Assembly (NCBI RefSeq): GCF_963576545.1
Contig: NW_026870560.1
Span: 560,501 to 624,500 of the forward strand
Origin: Limanda limanda
Lineage: Eukaryota > Chordata > Actinopteri > Pleuronectiformes > Pleuronectidae
Direction of reading: 5' to 3'
DNA: 64,000 nucleotides
Shown: in pieces, positions 24,986 to 39,600 of the stretch
Layout: every line of letters starts with the position of its first letter
Position numbering within the stretch: the stretch's first letter is position 1
The notes under the pieces: model-generated
Told to the model about the DNA's origin: nothing
Database searches by the model: none
The model's input: the letters and a program-made list of their open reading frames with translations, nothing else
Made by a program: the position numbers and the translations under genes

Positions 24986-27900
24986 CAAGTCTCTCCGACC
25001 TTCACAAAAAAAGTTATTCAAGAATATCTCCTCAGATTTGGGGGAATTTTGTCGGTCGACCTCTTCCGAAGGTCGTACAAGCTCGGGGATGGTACCAATC
25101 GATCCGCAGGACCCAAATTAGTCCAGATGCAACCACTTTCCAAGTCTCTCCGACCTTCACAAAAAAAGTTATTCAAGAATATCTCTTTCTCCTATGTGCT
25201 TTCATCCCTAACCCTAACCCTAACCCTTCCGAAAGTCGGAGAAGCTCAAGGATGGTACCGATCGATGCGCGCTACCCCATTTAGTGGGAGTAGAGCCTAC
25301 TTGCAAGTCTCTCCGACCTTCACAAAAAAAGTTATTCAAGAATATCTCTTTCTCCTATGTGCTTTCATCCCTAACCCTAACCCTAACCCTTCCGAAAGTC
25401 GGAGAAGCTCAAGGATGGTACCGATCGATGCGCGCAACCCCATTTAGTGGGGGTAGAGCCTACTTGCAAGTCTCTCCGACCTTCACAAAAAAAGTTATTC
25501 AAGAATATCTCCTCAGATTTGGGGGAATTTCGTCGGTCGACCTCTTCCGAAGGTCGTACAAGCTCGGGGATGGTACCAATCGATCCGCAGGACCCAAATT
25601 AGTCCAGATGCAACCACTTTCCAAGTCTCTCCGACCTTCACAAAAAAAGTTATTCAAGAATATCTCTTTCTCCTATGTGCTTTCATCCCTAACCCTAACC
25701 CTAACCCTTCCGAAAGTCGGAGAAGCTCAAGGATGGTACCGATCGATGCGCGCTACCCCATTTAGTGGGGGTAGAGCCTACTTGCAAGTCTCTCCGACCT
25801 TCACAAAAAAAGTTATTCAAGAATATCTCTTTCTCCTATGTGCTTTCATCCCTAACCCTAACCCTAACCCTTCCGAAAGTCGGAGAAGCTCCAGGATGGT
25901 ACCGATCGATGCGCGCTACCCCATTTAGTGGGGGTAGAGCCTACTTGCAAGTCTCTCCGACCTTCACAAAAAAAGTTATTCAAGAATATCTCCTCAGATT
26001 TGGGGGAATTTCGTCGGTCGACCTCTTCCGAAGGTCGTACAAGCTCGGGGATGGTACCAATCGATCCGCAGGACACAAATTAGTCCAGATGCAACCACTT
26101 TCCAAGTCTCTCCGACCTTCACAAAAAAAGTTATTCAAGAATATCTCTTTCTCCTATGTGCTTTCATCCCTAACCCTAACCCTAACCCTTCCGAAAGTCG
26201 GAGAAGCTCAAGGATGGTACCGATCGATGCGCGCTACCCCATTTAGTGGGGGTAGAGCCTACTTGCAAGTCTCTCCGACCTTCACAAAAAAAGTTATTCA
26301 AGAATATCTCTTTCTCCTATGTGCTTTCATCCCTAACCCTAACCCTTCCGAAAGTCGGAGAAGCTCAAGGATGGTACCGATCGATGCGCGCAACCCCATT
26401 TAGTGGGGGTAGAGCCTACTTGCAAGTCTCTCCGACCTTCACAAAAAAAGTTATTCAAGAATATCTCCTCAGATTTGGGGGAATTTCGTCGGTCGACCTC
26501 TTCCGAAGGTCGTACAAGCTCGGGGATGGTACCAATCGATCCGCAGGACCCAAATTAGTCCAGATGCAACCACTTTCCAAGTCTCTCCGACCTTCACAAA
26601 AAAAGTTATTCAAGAATATCTCTTTCTCCTATGTGCTTTCATCCCTAACCCTAACCCTAACCCTTCCGAAAGTCGGAGAAGCTCAAGGATGGTACCGATC
26701 GATGCGCGCTACCCCATTTAGTGGGGGTAGAGCCTACTTGCAAGTCTCTCCGACCTTCACAAAAAAAGTTATTCAAGAATATCTCTTTCTCCTATGTGCT
26801 TTCATCCCTAACCCTAACCCTAACCCTTCCGAAAGTCGGAGAAGCTCAAGGATGGTACCGATCGATGCGCGCTACCCCATTTAGTGGGGGTAGAGCCTAC
26901 TTGCAAGTCTCTCCGACCTTCACAAAAAAAGTTATTCAAGAATATCTCTTTCTCCTATGTGCTTTCATCCCTAACCCTAACCCTAACCCTTCCGAAAGTC
27001 GGAGAAGCTCAAGGATGGTACCGATCGATGCGCGCTACCACATTTAGTGGGGGTAGAGCCTACTTGCAAGTCTCTCCGACCTTCACAAAAAAAGTTATTC
27101 AAGAATATCTCTTTCTCCTATGTGCTTTCATCCCTAACCCTAACCCTAACCCTTCCGAAAGTCGGAGAAGCTCAAGGATGGTACCGATCGATGCGCGCAA
27201 CCCCATTTAGTGGGGGTAGAGCCTACTTGCAAGTCTCTCCGACCTTCACAAAAAAAGTAATTCAAGAATATCTCCTCAGATTTGGGGGAATTTCGTCGGT
27301 CGACCTCTTCCGAAGGTCGTACAAGCTCGGGGATGGTACCAATCGATCCGCAGGACCCAAATTAGTCCAGATGCAACCACTTTCCAAGTCTCTCCGACCT
27401 TCACAAAAAAAGTTATTCAAGAATATCTCTTTCTCCTATGTGCTTTCATCCCTAACCCTAACCCTAACCCTTCCGAAAGTCGGAGAAGCTCAAGGATGGT
27501 ACCGATCGATGCGCGCTACCCCATTTAGTGGGAGTAGAGCCTACTTGCAAGTCTCTCCGACCTTCACAAAAAAAGTTATTCAAGAATATCTCTTTCTCCT
27601 ATGTGCTTTCATCCCTAACCCTAACCCTAACCCTTCCGAAAGTCGGAGAAGCTCAAGGATGGTACCGATCGATGCGCGCAACCCCATTTAGTGGGGGTAG
27701 AGCCTACTTGCAAGTCTCTCCGACCTTCACAAAAAAAGTTATTCAAGAATATCTCCTCAGATTTGGGGGAATTTCGTCGGTCGACCTCTTCCGAAGGTCG
27801 TACAAGCTCGGGGATGGTACCAATCGATCCGCAGGACCCAAATTAGTCCAGATGCAACCACTTTCCAAGTCTCTCCGACCTTCACAAAAAAAGTTATTCA

Positions 27901-30900
27901 AGAATATCTCTTTCTCCTATGTGCTTTCATCCCTAACCCTAACCCTAACCCTTCCGAAAGTCGGAGAAGCTCAAGGATGGTACCGATCGATGCGCGCTAC
28001 CCCATTTAGTGGGGGTAGAGCCTACTTGCAAGTCTCTCCGACCTTCACAAAAAAAGTTATTCAAGAATATCTCTTTCTCCTATGTGCTTTCATCCCTAAC
28101 CCTAACCCTAACCCTTCCGAAAGTCGGAGAAGCTCAAGGATGGTACCGATCGATGCGCGCTACCCCATTTAGTGGGGGTAGAGCCTACTTGCAAGTCTCT
28201 CCGACCTTCACAAAAAAAGTTATTCAAGAATATCTCCTCAGATTTGGGGGAATTTCGTCGGTCGACCTCTTCCGAAGGTCGTACAAGCTCGGGGATGGTA
28301 CCAATCGATCCGCAGGACACAAATTAGTCCAGATGCAACCACTTTCCAAGTCTCTCCGACCTTCACAAAAAAAGTTATTCAAGAATATCTCTTTCTCCTA
28401 TGTGCTTTCATCCCTAACCCTAACCCTAACCCTTCCGAAAGTCGGAGAAGCTCAAGGATGGTACCGATCGATGCGCGCTACCCCATTTAGTGGGGGTAGA
28501 GCCTACTTGCAAGTCTCTCCGACCTTCACAAAAAAAGTTATTCAAGAATATCTCTTTCTCCTATGTGCTTTCATCCCTAACCCTAACCCTAACCCTTCCG
28601 AAAGTCGGAGAAGCTCAAGGATGGTACCGATCGATGCGCGCAACCCCATTTAGTGGGGGTAGAGCCTACTTGCAAGTCTCTCCGACCTTCACAAAAAAAG
28701 TTATTCAAGAATATCTCCTCAGATTTGGGGGAATTTCGTCGGTCGACCTCTTCCGAAGGTCGTACAAGCTCGGGGATGGTACCAATCGATCTGCAGGACC
28801 CAAATTAGTCCAGATGCAACCACTTTCCAAGTCTCTCCGACCTTCACAAAAAAAGTTATTCAAGAATATCTCTTTCTCCTATGTGCTTTCATCCCTAACC
28901 CTAACCCTAACCCTTCCGAAAGTCGGAGAAGCTCAAGGATGGTACCGATCGATGCGCGCTACCCCATTTAGTGGGAGTAGAGCCTACTTGCAAGTCTCTC
29001 CGACCTTCACAAAAAAAGTTATTCAAGAATATCTCTTTCTCCTATGTGCTTTCATCCCTAACCCTAACCCTAACCCTTCCGAAAGTCGGAGAAGCTCAAG
29101 GATGGTACCGATCGATGCGCGCAACCCCATTTAGTGGGGGTAGAGCCTACTTGCAAGTCTCTCCGACCTTCACAAAAAAAGTTATTCAAGAATATCTCCT
29201 CAGATTTGGGGGAATTTCGTCGGTCGACCTCTTCCGAAGGTCGTACAAGCTCGGGGATGGTACCAATCGATCCGCAGGACCCAAATTAGTCCAGATGCAA
29301 CCACTTTCCAAGTCTCTCCGACCTTCACAAAAAAAGTTATTCAAGAATATCTCTTTCTCCTATGTGCTTTCATCCCTAACCCTAACCCTAACCCTTCCGA
29401 AAGTCGGAGAAGCTCAAGGATGGTACCGATCGATGTGCGCTACCCCATTTAGTGGGGGTAGAGCCTACTTGCAAGTCTCTCCGACCTTCACAAAAAAAGT
29501 TATTCAAGAATATCTCTTTCTCCTATGTGCTTTCATCCCTAACCCTAACCCTAACCCTTCCGAAAGTCGGAGAAGCTCAAGGATGGTACCGATCGATGCG
29601 CGCTACCCCATTTAGTGGGGGTAGAGCCTACTTGCAAGTCTCTCCGACCTTCACAAAAAAAGTTATTCAAGAATATCTCCTCAGATTTGGGGGAATTTCG
29701 TCGGTCGACCTCTTCCGAAGGTCGTACAAGCTCGGGGATGGTACCAATCGATCCGCAGGACACAAATTAGTCCAGATGCAACCACTTTCCAAGTCTCTCC
29801 GACCTTCACAAAAAAAGTTATTCAAGAATATCTCTTTCTCCTATGTGCTTTCATCCCTAACCCTAACCCTAACCCTTCCGAAAGTCGGAGAAGCTCAAGG
29901 ATGGTACCGATCGATGCGCGCTACCCCATTTAGTGGGGGTAGAGCCTACTTGCAAGTCTCTCCGACCTTCACAAAAAAAGTTATTCAAGAATATCTCTTT
30001 CTCCTATGTGCTTTCATCCCTAACCCTAACCCTAACCCTTCCGAAAGTCGGAGAAGCTCAAGGATGGTACCGATCGATGCGCGCAACCCCATTTAGTGGG
30101 GGTAGAGCCTACTTGCAAGTCTCTCCGACCTTCACAAAAAAAGTTATTCAAGAATATCTCCTCAGATTTGGGGGAATTTCGTCGGTCGACCTCTTCCGAA
30201 GGTCGTACAAGCTCGGGGATGGTACCAATCGATCTGCAGGACCCAAATTAGTCCAGATGCAACCACTTTCCAAGTCTCTCCGACCTTCACAAAAAAAGTT
30301 ATTCAAGAATATCTCTTTCTCCTATGTGCTTTCATCCCTAACCCTAACCCTAACCCTTCCGAAAGTCGGAGAAGCTCAAGGATGGTACCGATCGATGCGC
30401 GCTACCCCATTTAGTGGGGGTAGAGCCTACTTGCAAGTCTCTCCGACCTTCACAAAAAAAGTTATTCAAGAATATCTCTTTCTCCTATGTGCTTTCATCC
30501 CTAACCCTAACCCTAACCCTTCCGAAAGTCGGAGAAGCTCAAGGATGGTACCGATCGATGCGCGCTACCCCATTTAGTGGGGGTAGAGCCTACTTGCAAG
30601 TCTCTCCGACCTTTACAAAAAAAGTTATTCAAGAATATCTCTTTCTCCTATGTGCTTTCATCCCTAACCCTAACCCTAACCCTTCCGAAAGTCGGAGAAG
30701 CTCAAGGATGGTACCGATCGATGCGCGCAACCCCATTTAGTGGGGGTAGAGCCTACTTGCAAGTCTCTCCGACCTTCACAAAAAAAGTAATTCAAGAATA
30801 TCTCCTCAGATTTGGGGGAATTTCGTCGGTCGACCTCTTCCGAAGGTCGTACAAGCTCGGGGATGGTACCAATCGATCCGCAGGACCCAAATTAGTCCAG

Positions 30901-32429
30901 ATGCAACCACTTTCCAAGTCTCTCCGACCTTCACAAAAAAAGTTATTCAAGAATATCTCTTTCTCCTATGTGCTTTCATCCCTAACCCTAACCCTAACCC
31001 TTCCGAAAGTCGGAGAAGCTCAAGGATGGTACCGATCGATGCGCGCTACCCCATTTAGTGGGGGTAGAGCCTACTTGCAAGTCTCTCCGACCTTCACAAA
31101 AAAAGTTATTCAAGAATATCTCTTTCTCCTATGTGCTTTCATCCCTAACCCTAACCCTAACCCTTCCGAAAGTCGGAGAAGCTCAAGGATGGTACCGATC
31201 GATGCGCGCAACCCCATTTAGTGGGGGTAGAGCCTACTTGCAAGTCTCTCCGACCTTCACAAAAAAAGTTATTCAAGAATATCTCCTCAGATTTGGGGGA
31301 ATTTCGTCGGTCGACCTCTTCCGAAGGTCGTACAAGCTCGGGGATGGTACCAATCGATCCGCAGGACCCAAATTAGTCCAGATGCAACCACTTTCCAAGT
31401 CTCTCCGACCTTCACAAAAAAAGTTATTCAAGAATATCTCTTTCTCCTATGTGCTTTCATCCCTAACCCTAACCCTTCCGAAAGTCGGAGAAGCTCAAGG
31501 ATGGTACCGATCGATGCGCGCTACCCCATTTAGTGGGGGTAGAGCCTACTTGCAAGTCTCTCCGACCTTCACAAAAAAAGTTATTCAAGAATATCTCTTT
31601 CTCCTATGTGCTTTCATCCCTAACCCTAACCCTAACCCTTCCGAAAGTCGGAGAAGCTCAAGGATGGTACCGATCGATGCGCGCAACCCCATTTAGTGGG
31701 GGTAGAGCCTACTTGCAAGTCTCTCCGACCTTCACAAAAAAAGTTATTCAAGAATATCTCCTCAGATTTGGGGGAATTTCGTCGGTCGACCTCTTCCGAA
31801 GGTCGTACAAGCTCGGGGATGGTACCAATCGATCCGCAGGACCCAAATTAGTCCAGATGCAACCACTTTCCAAGTCTCTCCGACCTTCACAAAAAAAGTT
31901 ATTCAAGAATATCTCTTTCTCCTATGTGCTTTCATCCCTAACCCTAACCCTTCCGAAAGTCGGAGAAGCTCAAGGATGGTACCGATCGATGCGCGCTACC
32001 CCATTTAGTGGGGGTAGAGCCTACTTGCAAGTCTCTCCGACCTTCACAAAAAAAGTTATTCAAGAATATCTCTTTCTCCTATGTGCTTTCATCCCTAACC
32101 CTAACCCTAACCCTTCCGAAAGTCGGAGAAGCTCAAGGATGGTACCGATCGATGCGCGCTACCCCATTTAGTGGGGGTAGAGCCTACTTGCAAGTCTCTC
32201 CGACCTTCACAAAAAAAGTTATTCAAGAATATCTCCTCAGATTTGGGGGAATTTCGTCGGTCGACCTCTTCCGAAGGTCGTACAAGCTCGGGGATGGTAC
32301 CAATCGATCCGCAGGACCCAAATTAGTCCAGATGCAACCACTTTCCAAGTCTCTCCGACCTTCACAAAAAAAGTTATTCAAGAATATCTCTTTCTCCTAT
32401 GTGCTTTCATCCCTAACCCTAACCCTAAC
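24986..32429 (+). repeat. Regular AAB (481/475-bp) higher-order region
   Basis: Of sixteen B-to-B spacings here, thirteen are 481 or 475 bp, making this the most regular part of the array. A haplotype carrying GTGGGAGTAG, a Y-type (GCTACCCC) A and a B with GGACACAAATT occurs three times, from 25,284, 27,528 and 28,971. The last two are 1,443 bp (three AAB units) apart and share GATCTGCAGG B copies at 28,791 and 30,234. From 31,221 two consecutive modules are 475 bp because their A after B has only two telomeric hexamers. Confidence 0.9.
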
Positions 32430-35400
32430 CCTTCCGAAAGTCGGAGAAGCTCAAGGATGGTACCGATCGATGCGCGCTACCCCATTTAGTGGGGGTAGAG
32501 CCTACTTGCAAGTCTCTCCGACCTTCACAAAAAAAGTTATTCAAGAATATCTCTTTCTCCTATGTGCTTTCATCCCTAACCCTAACCCTAACCCTTCCGA
32601 AAGTCGGAGAAGCTCAAGGATGGTACCGATCGATGCGCGCAACCCCATTTAGTGGGGGTAGAGCCTACTTGCAAGTCTCTCCGACCTTCACAAAAAAAGT
32701 TATTCAAGAATATCTCCTCAGATTTGGGGGAATTTCGTCGGTCGACCTCTTCCGAAGGTCGTACAAGCTCGGGGATGGTACCAATCGATCCGCAGGACCC
32801 AAATTAGTCCAGATGCAACCACTTTCCAAGTCTCTCCGACCTTCACAAAAAAAGTTATTCAAGAATATCTCTTTCTCCTATGTGCTTTCATCCCTAACCC
32901 TAACCCTAACCCTTCCGAAAGTCGGAGAAGCTCAAGGATGGTACCGATCGATGCGCGCTACCCCATTTAGTGGGGGTAGAGCCTACTTGCAAGTCTCTCC
33001 GACCTTCACAAAAAAAGTTATTCAAGAATATCTCTTTCTCCTATGTGCTTTCATCCCTAACCCTAACCCTAACCCTTCCGAAAGTCGGAGAAGCTCAAGG
33101 ATGGTACCGATCGATGCGCGCTACCCCATTTAGTGGGGGTAGAGCCTACTTGCAAGTCTCTCCGACCTTCACAAAAAAAGTTATTCAAGAATATCTCTTT
33201 CTCCTATGTGCTTTCATCCCTAACCCTAACCCTAACCCTTCCGAAAGTCGGAGAAGCTCAAGGATGGTACCGATCGATGCGCGCTACCACATTTAGTGGG
33301 GGTAGAGCCTACTTGCAAGTCTCTCCGACCTTCACAAAAAAAGTTATTCAAGAATATCTCTTTCTCCTATGTGCTTTCATCCCTAACCCTAACCCTAACC
33401 CTTCCGAAAGTCGGATAAGCTCAAGGATGGTACCGATCGATGCGCGCAACCCCATTTAGTGGGGGTAGAGCCTACTTGCAAGTCTCTCCGACCTTCACAA
33501 AAAAAGTTATTCAAGAATATCTCTTTCTCCTATGTGCTTTCATCCCTAACCCTAACCCTAACCCTTCCGAAAGTCGGAGAAGCTCAAGGATGGTACCGAT
33601 CGATGCGCGCTACCCCATTTAGTGGGGGTAGAGCCTACTTGCAAGTCTCTCCGACCTTCACAAAAAAAGTTATTCAAGAATATCTCTTTCTCCTATGTGC
33701 TTTCATCCCTAACCCTAACCCTAACCCTTCCGAAAGTCGGAGAAGCTCAAGGATGGTACCGATCGATGCGCGCTACCCCATTTAGTGGGGGTAGAGCCTA
33801 CTTGCAAGTCTCTCCGACCTTCACAAAAAAAGTTATTCAAGAATATCTCTTTCTCCTATGTGCTTTCATCCCTAACCCTAACCCTAACCCTTCCGAAAGT
33901 CGGAGAAGCTCAAGGATGGTACCGATCGATGCGCGCTACCACATTTAGTGGGGGTAGAGCCTACTTGCAAGTCTCTCCGACCTTCACAAAAAAAGTTATT
34001 CAAGAATATCTCTTTCTCCTATGTGCTTTCATCCCTAACCCTAACCCTAACCCTTCCGAAAGTCGGAGAAGCTCAAGGATGGTACCGATCGATGCGCGCA
34101 ACCCCATTTAGTGGGGGTAGAGCCTACTTGCAAGTCTCTCCGACCTTCACAAAAAAAGTTATTCAAGAATATCTCTTTCTCCTATGTGCTTTCATCCCTA
34201 ACCCTAACCCTAACCCTTCCGAAAGTCGGAGAAGCTCAAGGATGGTACCGATCGATGCGCGCAACCCCATTTAGTGGGGGTAGAGCCTACTTGCAAGTCT
34301 CTCCGACCTTCACAAAAAAAGTAATTCAAGAATATCTCCTCAGATTTGGGGGAATTTCGTCGGTCGACCTCTTCCGAAGGTCGTACAAGCTCGGGGATGG
34401 TACCAATCGATCCGCAGGACCCAAATTAGTCCAGATGCAACCACTTTCCAAGTCTCTCCGACCTTCACAAAAAAAGTTATTCAAGAATATCTCTTTCTCC
34501 TATGTGCTTTCATCCCTAACCCTAACCCTAACCCTTCCGAAAGTCGGAGAAGCTCAAGGATGGTACCGATCGATGCGCGCTACCCCATTTAGTGGGGGCA
34601 GAGCCTACTTGCAAGTCTCTCCGACCTTCACAAAAAAAGTTATTCAAGAATATCTCTTTCTCCTATGTGCTTTCATCCCTAACCCTAACCCTAACCCTTC
34701 CGAAAGTCGGAGAAGCTCAAGGATGGTACCGATCGATGCGCGCTACCCCATTTAGTGGGGGTAGAGCCTACTTGCAAGTCTCTCCGACCTTCACAAAAAA
34801 AGTTATTCAAGAATATCTCTTTCTCCTATGTGCTTTCATCCCTAACCCTAACCCTAACCCTTCCGAAAGTCGGAGAAGCTCAAGGATGGTACCGATCGAT
34901 GCGCGCAACCCCATTTAGTGGGGGTAGAGCCTACTTGCAAGTCTCTCCGACCTTCACAAAAAAAGTAATTCAAGAATATCTCCTCAGATTTGGGGGAATT
35001 TCGTCGGTCGACCTCTTCCGAAGGTCGTACAAGCTCGGGGATGGTACCAATCGATCCGCAGGACCCAAATTAGTCCAGATGCAACCACTTTCCAAGTCTC
35101 TCCGACCTTCACAAAAAAAGTTATTCAAGAATATCTCTTTCTCCTATGTGCTTTCATCCCTAACCCTAACCCTAACCCTTCCGAAAGTCGGAGAAGCTCA
35201 AGGATGGTACCGATCGATGCGCGCTACCCCATTTAGTGGGGGTAGAGCCTACTTGCAAGTCTCTCCGACCTTCACAAAAAAAGTTATTCAAGAATATCTC
35301 TTTCTCCTATGTGCTTTCATCCCTAACCCTAACCCTTCCGAAAGTCGGAGAAGCTCAAGGATGGTACCGATCGATGCGCGCTACCCCATTTAGTGGGGGT

Positions 35401-36413
35401 AGAGCCTACTTGCAAGTCTCTCAGACCTTCACAAAAAAAGTTATTCAAGAATATCTCCTCAGATTTGGGGGAATTTCGTCGGTCGACCTCTTCCGAAGGT
35501 CGTACAAGCTCGGGGATAGTACCAATCGATCCGCAGGACCCAAATTAGTCCAGATGCAACCACTTTCCAAGTCTCTCCGACCTTCACAAAAAAAGTTATT
35601 CAAGAATATCTCTTTCTCCTATGTGCTTTCATCCCTAACCCTAACCCTAACCCTTCCGAAAGTCGGAGAAGCTCAAGGATGGTACCGATCGATGCGCGCT
35701 ACCTCATTTAGTGGGGGCAGAGCCTACTTGCAAGTCTCTCCGACCTTCACAAAAAAAGTTATTCAAGAATATCTCTTTCTCCTATGTGCTTTCATCCCTA
35801 ACCCTAACCCTTCCGAAAGTCGGAGAAGCTCAAGGATGGTACCGATCGATGCGCGCAACCCCATTTAGTGGGGGTAGAGCCTACTTGCAAGTCTCTCCGA
35901 CCTTCACAAAAAAAGTTATTCAAGAATATCTCCTCAGATTTGGGGGAATTTCGTCGGTCGACCTCTTCCGAAGGTCGTACAAGCTCGGGGATGGTACCAA
36001 TCGATCCGCAGGACCCAAATTAGTCCAGATGCAACCACTTTCCAAGTCTCTCCGACCTTCACAAAAAAAGTTATTCAAGAATATCTCTTTCTCCTATGTG
36101 CTTTCATCCCTAACCCTAACCCTAACCCTTCCGAAAGTCGGAGAAGCTCAAGGATGGTACCGATCGATGCGCGCTACCCCATTTAGTGGGGGTAGAGCCT
36201 ACTTGCAAGTCTCTCCGACCTTCACAAAAAAAGTTATTCAAGAATATCTCTTTCTCCTATGTGCTTTCATCCCTAACCCTAACCCTAACCCTTCCGAAAG
36301 TCGGAGAAGCTCAAGGATGGTACCGATCGATGCGCGCTACCCCATTTAGTGGGGGTAGAGCCTACTTGCAAGTCTCTCCGACCTTCACAAAAAAAGTTAT
36401 TCAAGAATATCTC
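32430..36413 (+). repeat. 4,172-bp-offset duplication, copy 1
   Basis: Starting at 32,652 the B-to-B spacings are 1,622, 644, 475, 475 and 481. The first contains nine A copies in a row (32,827-34,293), with ACCACA variants at 33,288 and 33,939. The same order recurs at +4,172. Differences between copies include CGGATAAGC (33,414), GGGATAGTACC (35,515) and ACCTCATTT (35,701) in this copy. Ungapped homology ends at 36,413, where B in this copy faces A in the other. Confidence 0.9.
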
Positions 36414-36601
36414 CTCAGATTTGGGGGAATTTCGTCGGTCGACCTCTTCCGAAGGTCGTACAAGCTCGGGGATGGTACCAATCGATCCGCAGGACACAAA
36501 TTAGTCCAGATGCAACCACTGTCCAAGTCTCTCCGACCTTCACAAAAAAAGTTATTCAAGAATATCTCTTTCTCCTATGTGCTTTCATCCCTAACCCTAA
36601 C

Positions 36602-39600
36602 CCTTCCGAAAGTCGGAGAAGCTCAAGGATGGTACCGATCGATGCGCGCTACCCCATTTAGTGGGGGTAGAGCCTACTTGCAAGTCTCTCCGACCTTCAC
36701 AAAAAAAGTTATTCAAGAATATCTCTTTCTCCTATGTGCTTTCATCCCTAACCCTAACCCTAACCCTTCCGAAAGTCGGAGAAGCTCAAGGATGGTACCG
36801 ATCGATGCGCGCAACCCCATTTAGTGGGGGTAGAGCCTACTTGCAAGTCTCTCCGACCTTCACAAAAAAAGTTATTCAAGAATATCTCCTCAGATTTGGG
36901 GGAATTTCGTCGGTCGACCTCTTCCGAAGGTCGTACAAGCTCGGGGATGGTACCAATCGATCCGCAGGACCCAAATTAGTCCAGATGCAACCACTTTCCA
37001 AGTCTCTCCGACCTTCACAAAAAAAGTTATTCAAGAATATCTCTTTCTCCTATGTGCTTTCATCCCTAACCCTAACCCTAACCCTTCCGAAAGTCGGAGA
37101 AGCTCAAGGATGGTACCGATCGATGCGCGCTACCCCATTTAGTGGGGGTAGAGCCTACTTGCAAGTCTCTCCGACCTTCACAAAAAAAGTTATTCAAGAA
37201 TATCTCTTTCTCCTATGTGCTTTCATCCCTAACCCTAACCCTAACCCTTCCGAAAGTCGGAGAAGCTCAAGGATGGTACCGATCGATGCGCGCTACCCCA
37301 TTTAGTGGGGGTAGAGCCTACTTGCAAGTCTCTCCGACCTTCACAAAAAAAGTTATTCAAGAATATCTCTTTCTCCTATGTGCTTTCATCCCTAACCCTA
37401 ACCCTAACCCTTCCGAAAGTCGGAGAAGCTCAAGGATGGTACCGATCGATGCGCGCTACCACATTTAGTGGGGGTAGAGCCTACTTGCAAGTCTCTCCGA
37501 CCTTCACAAAAAAAGTTATTCAAGAATATCTCTTTCTCCTATGTGCTTTCATCCCTAACCCTAACCCTAACCCTTCCGAAAGTCGGAGAAGCTCAAGGAT
37601 GGTACCGATCGATGCGCGCAACCCCATTTAGTGGGGGTAGAGCCTACTTGCAAGTCTCTCCGACCTTCACAAAAAAAGTTATTCAAGAATATCTCTTTCT
37701 CCTATGTGCTTTCATCCCTAACCCTAACCCTAACCCTTCCGAAAGTCGGAGAAGCTCAAGGATGGTACCGATCGATGCGCGCTACCCCATTTAGTGGGGG
37801 TAGAGCCTACTTGCAAGTCTCTCCGACCTTCACAAAAAAAGTTATTCAAGAATATCTCTTTCTCCTATGTGCTTTCATCCCTAACCCTAACCCTAACCCT
37901 TCCGAAAGTCGGAGAAGCTCAAGGATGGTACCAATCGATGCGCGCTACCCCATTTAGTGGGGGTAGAGCCTACTTGCAAGTCTCTCCGACCTTCACAAAA
38001 AAAGTTATTCAAGAATATCTCTTTCTCCTATGTGCTTTCATCCCTAACCCTAACCCTAACCCTTCCGAAAGTCGGAGAAGCTCAAGGATGGTACCGATCG
38101 ATGCGCGCTACCACATTTAGTGGGGGTAGAGCCTACTTGCAAGTCTCTCCGACCTTCACAAAAAAAGTTATTCAAGAATATCTCTTTCTCCTATGTGCTT
38201 TCATCCCTAACCCTAACCCTAACCCTTCCGAAAGTCGGAGAAGCTCAAGGATGGTACCGATCGATGCGCGCAACCCCATTTAGTGGGGGTAGAGCCTACT
38301 TGCAAGTCTCTCCGACCTTCACAAAAAAAGTTATTCAAGAATATCTCTTTCTCCTATGTGCTTTCATCCCTAACCCTAACCCTAACCCTTCCGAAAGTCG
38401 GAGAAGCTCAAGGATGGTACCGATCGATGCGCGCAACCCCATTTAGTGGGGGTAGAGCCTACTTGCAAGTCTCTCCGACCTTCACAAAAAAAGTAATTCA
38501 AGAATATCTCCTCAGATTTGGGGGAATTTCGTCGGTCGACCTCTTCCGAAGGTCGTACAAGCTCGGGGATGGTACCAATCGATCCGCAGGACCCAAATTA
38601 GTCCAGATGCAACCACTTTCCAAGTCTCTCCGACCTTCACAAAAAAAGTTATTCAAGAATATCTCTTTCTCCTATGTGCTTTCATCCCTAACCCTAACCC
38701 TAACCCTTCCGAAAGTCGGAGAAGCTCAAGGATGGTACCGATCGATGCGCGCTACCCCATTTAGTGGGGGCAGAGCCTACTTGCAAGTCTCTCCGACCTT
38801 CACAAAAAAAGTTATTCAAGAATATCTCTTTCTCCTATGTGCTTTCATCCCTAACCCTAACCCTAACCCTTCCGAAAGTCGGAGAAGCTCAAGGATGGTA
38901 CCGATCGATGCGCGCTACCCCATTTAGTGGGGGTAGAGCCTACTTGCAAGTCTCTCCGACCTTCACAAAAAAAGTTATTCAAGAATATCTCTTTCTCCTA
39001 TGTGCTTTCATCCCTAACCCTAACCCTAACCCTTCCGAAAGTCGGAGAAGCTCAAGGATGGTACCGATCGATGCGCGCAACCCCATTTAGTGGGGGTAGA
39101 GCCTACTTGCAAGTCTCTCCGACCTTCACAAAAAAAGTAATTCAAGAATATCTCCTCAGATTTGGGGGAATTTCGTCGGTCGACCTCTTCCGAAGGTCGT
39201 ACAAGCTCGGGGATGGTACCAATCGATCCGCAGGACCCAAATTAGTCCAGATGCAACCACTTTCCAAGTCTCTCCGACCTTCACAAAAAAAGTTATTCAA
39301 GAATATCTCTTTCTCCTATGTGCTTTCATCCCTAACCCTAACCCTAACCCTTCCGAAAGTCGGAGAAGCTCAAGGATGGTACCGATCGATGCGCGCTACC
39401 CCATTTAGTGGGGGTAGAGCCTACTTGCAAGTCTCTCCGACCTTCACAAAAAAAGTTATTCAAGAATATCTCTTTCTCCTATGTGCTTTCATCCCTAACC
39501 CTAACCCTTCCGAAAGTCGGAGAAGCTCAAGGATGGTACCGATCGATGCGCGCTACCCCATTTAGTGGGGGTAGAGCCTACTTGCAAGTCTCTCAGACCT

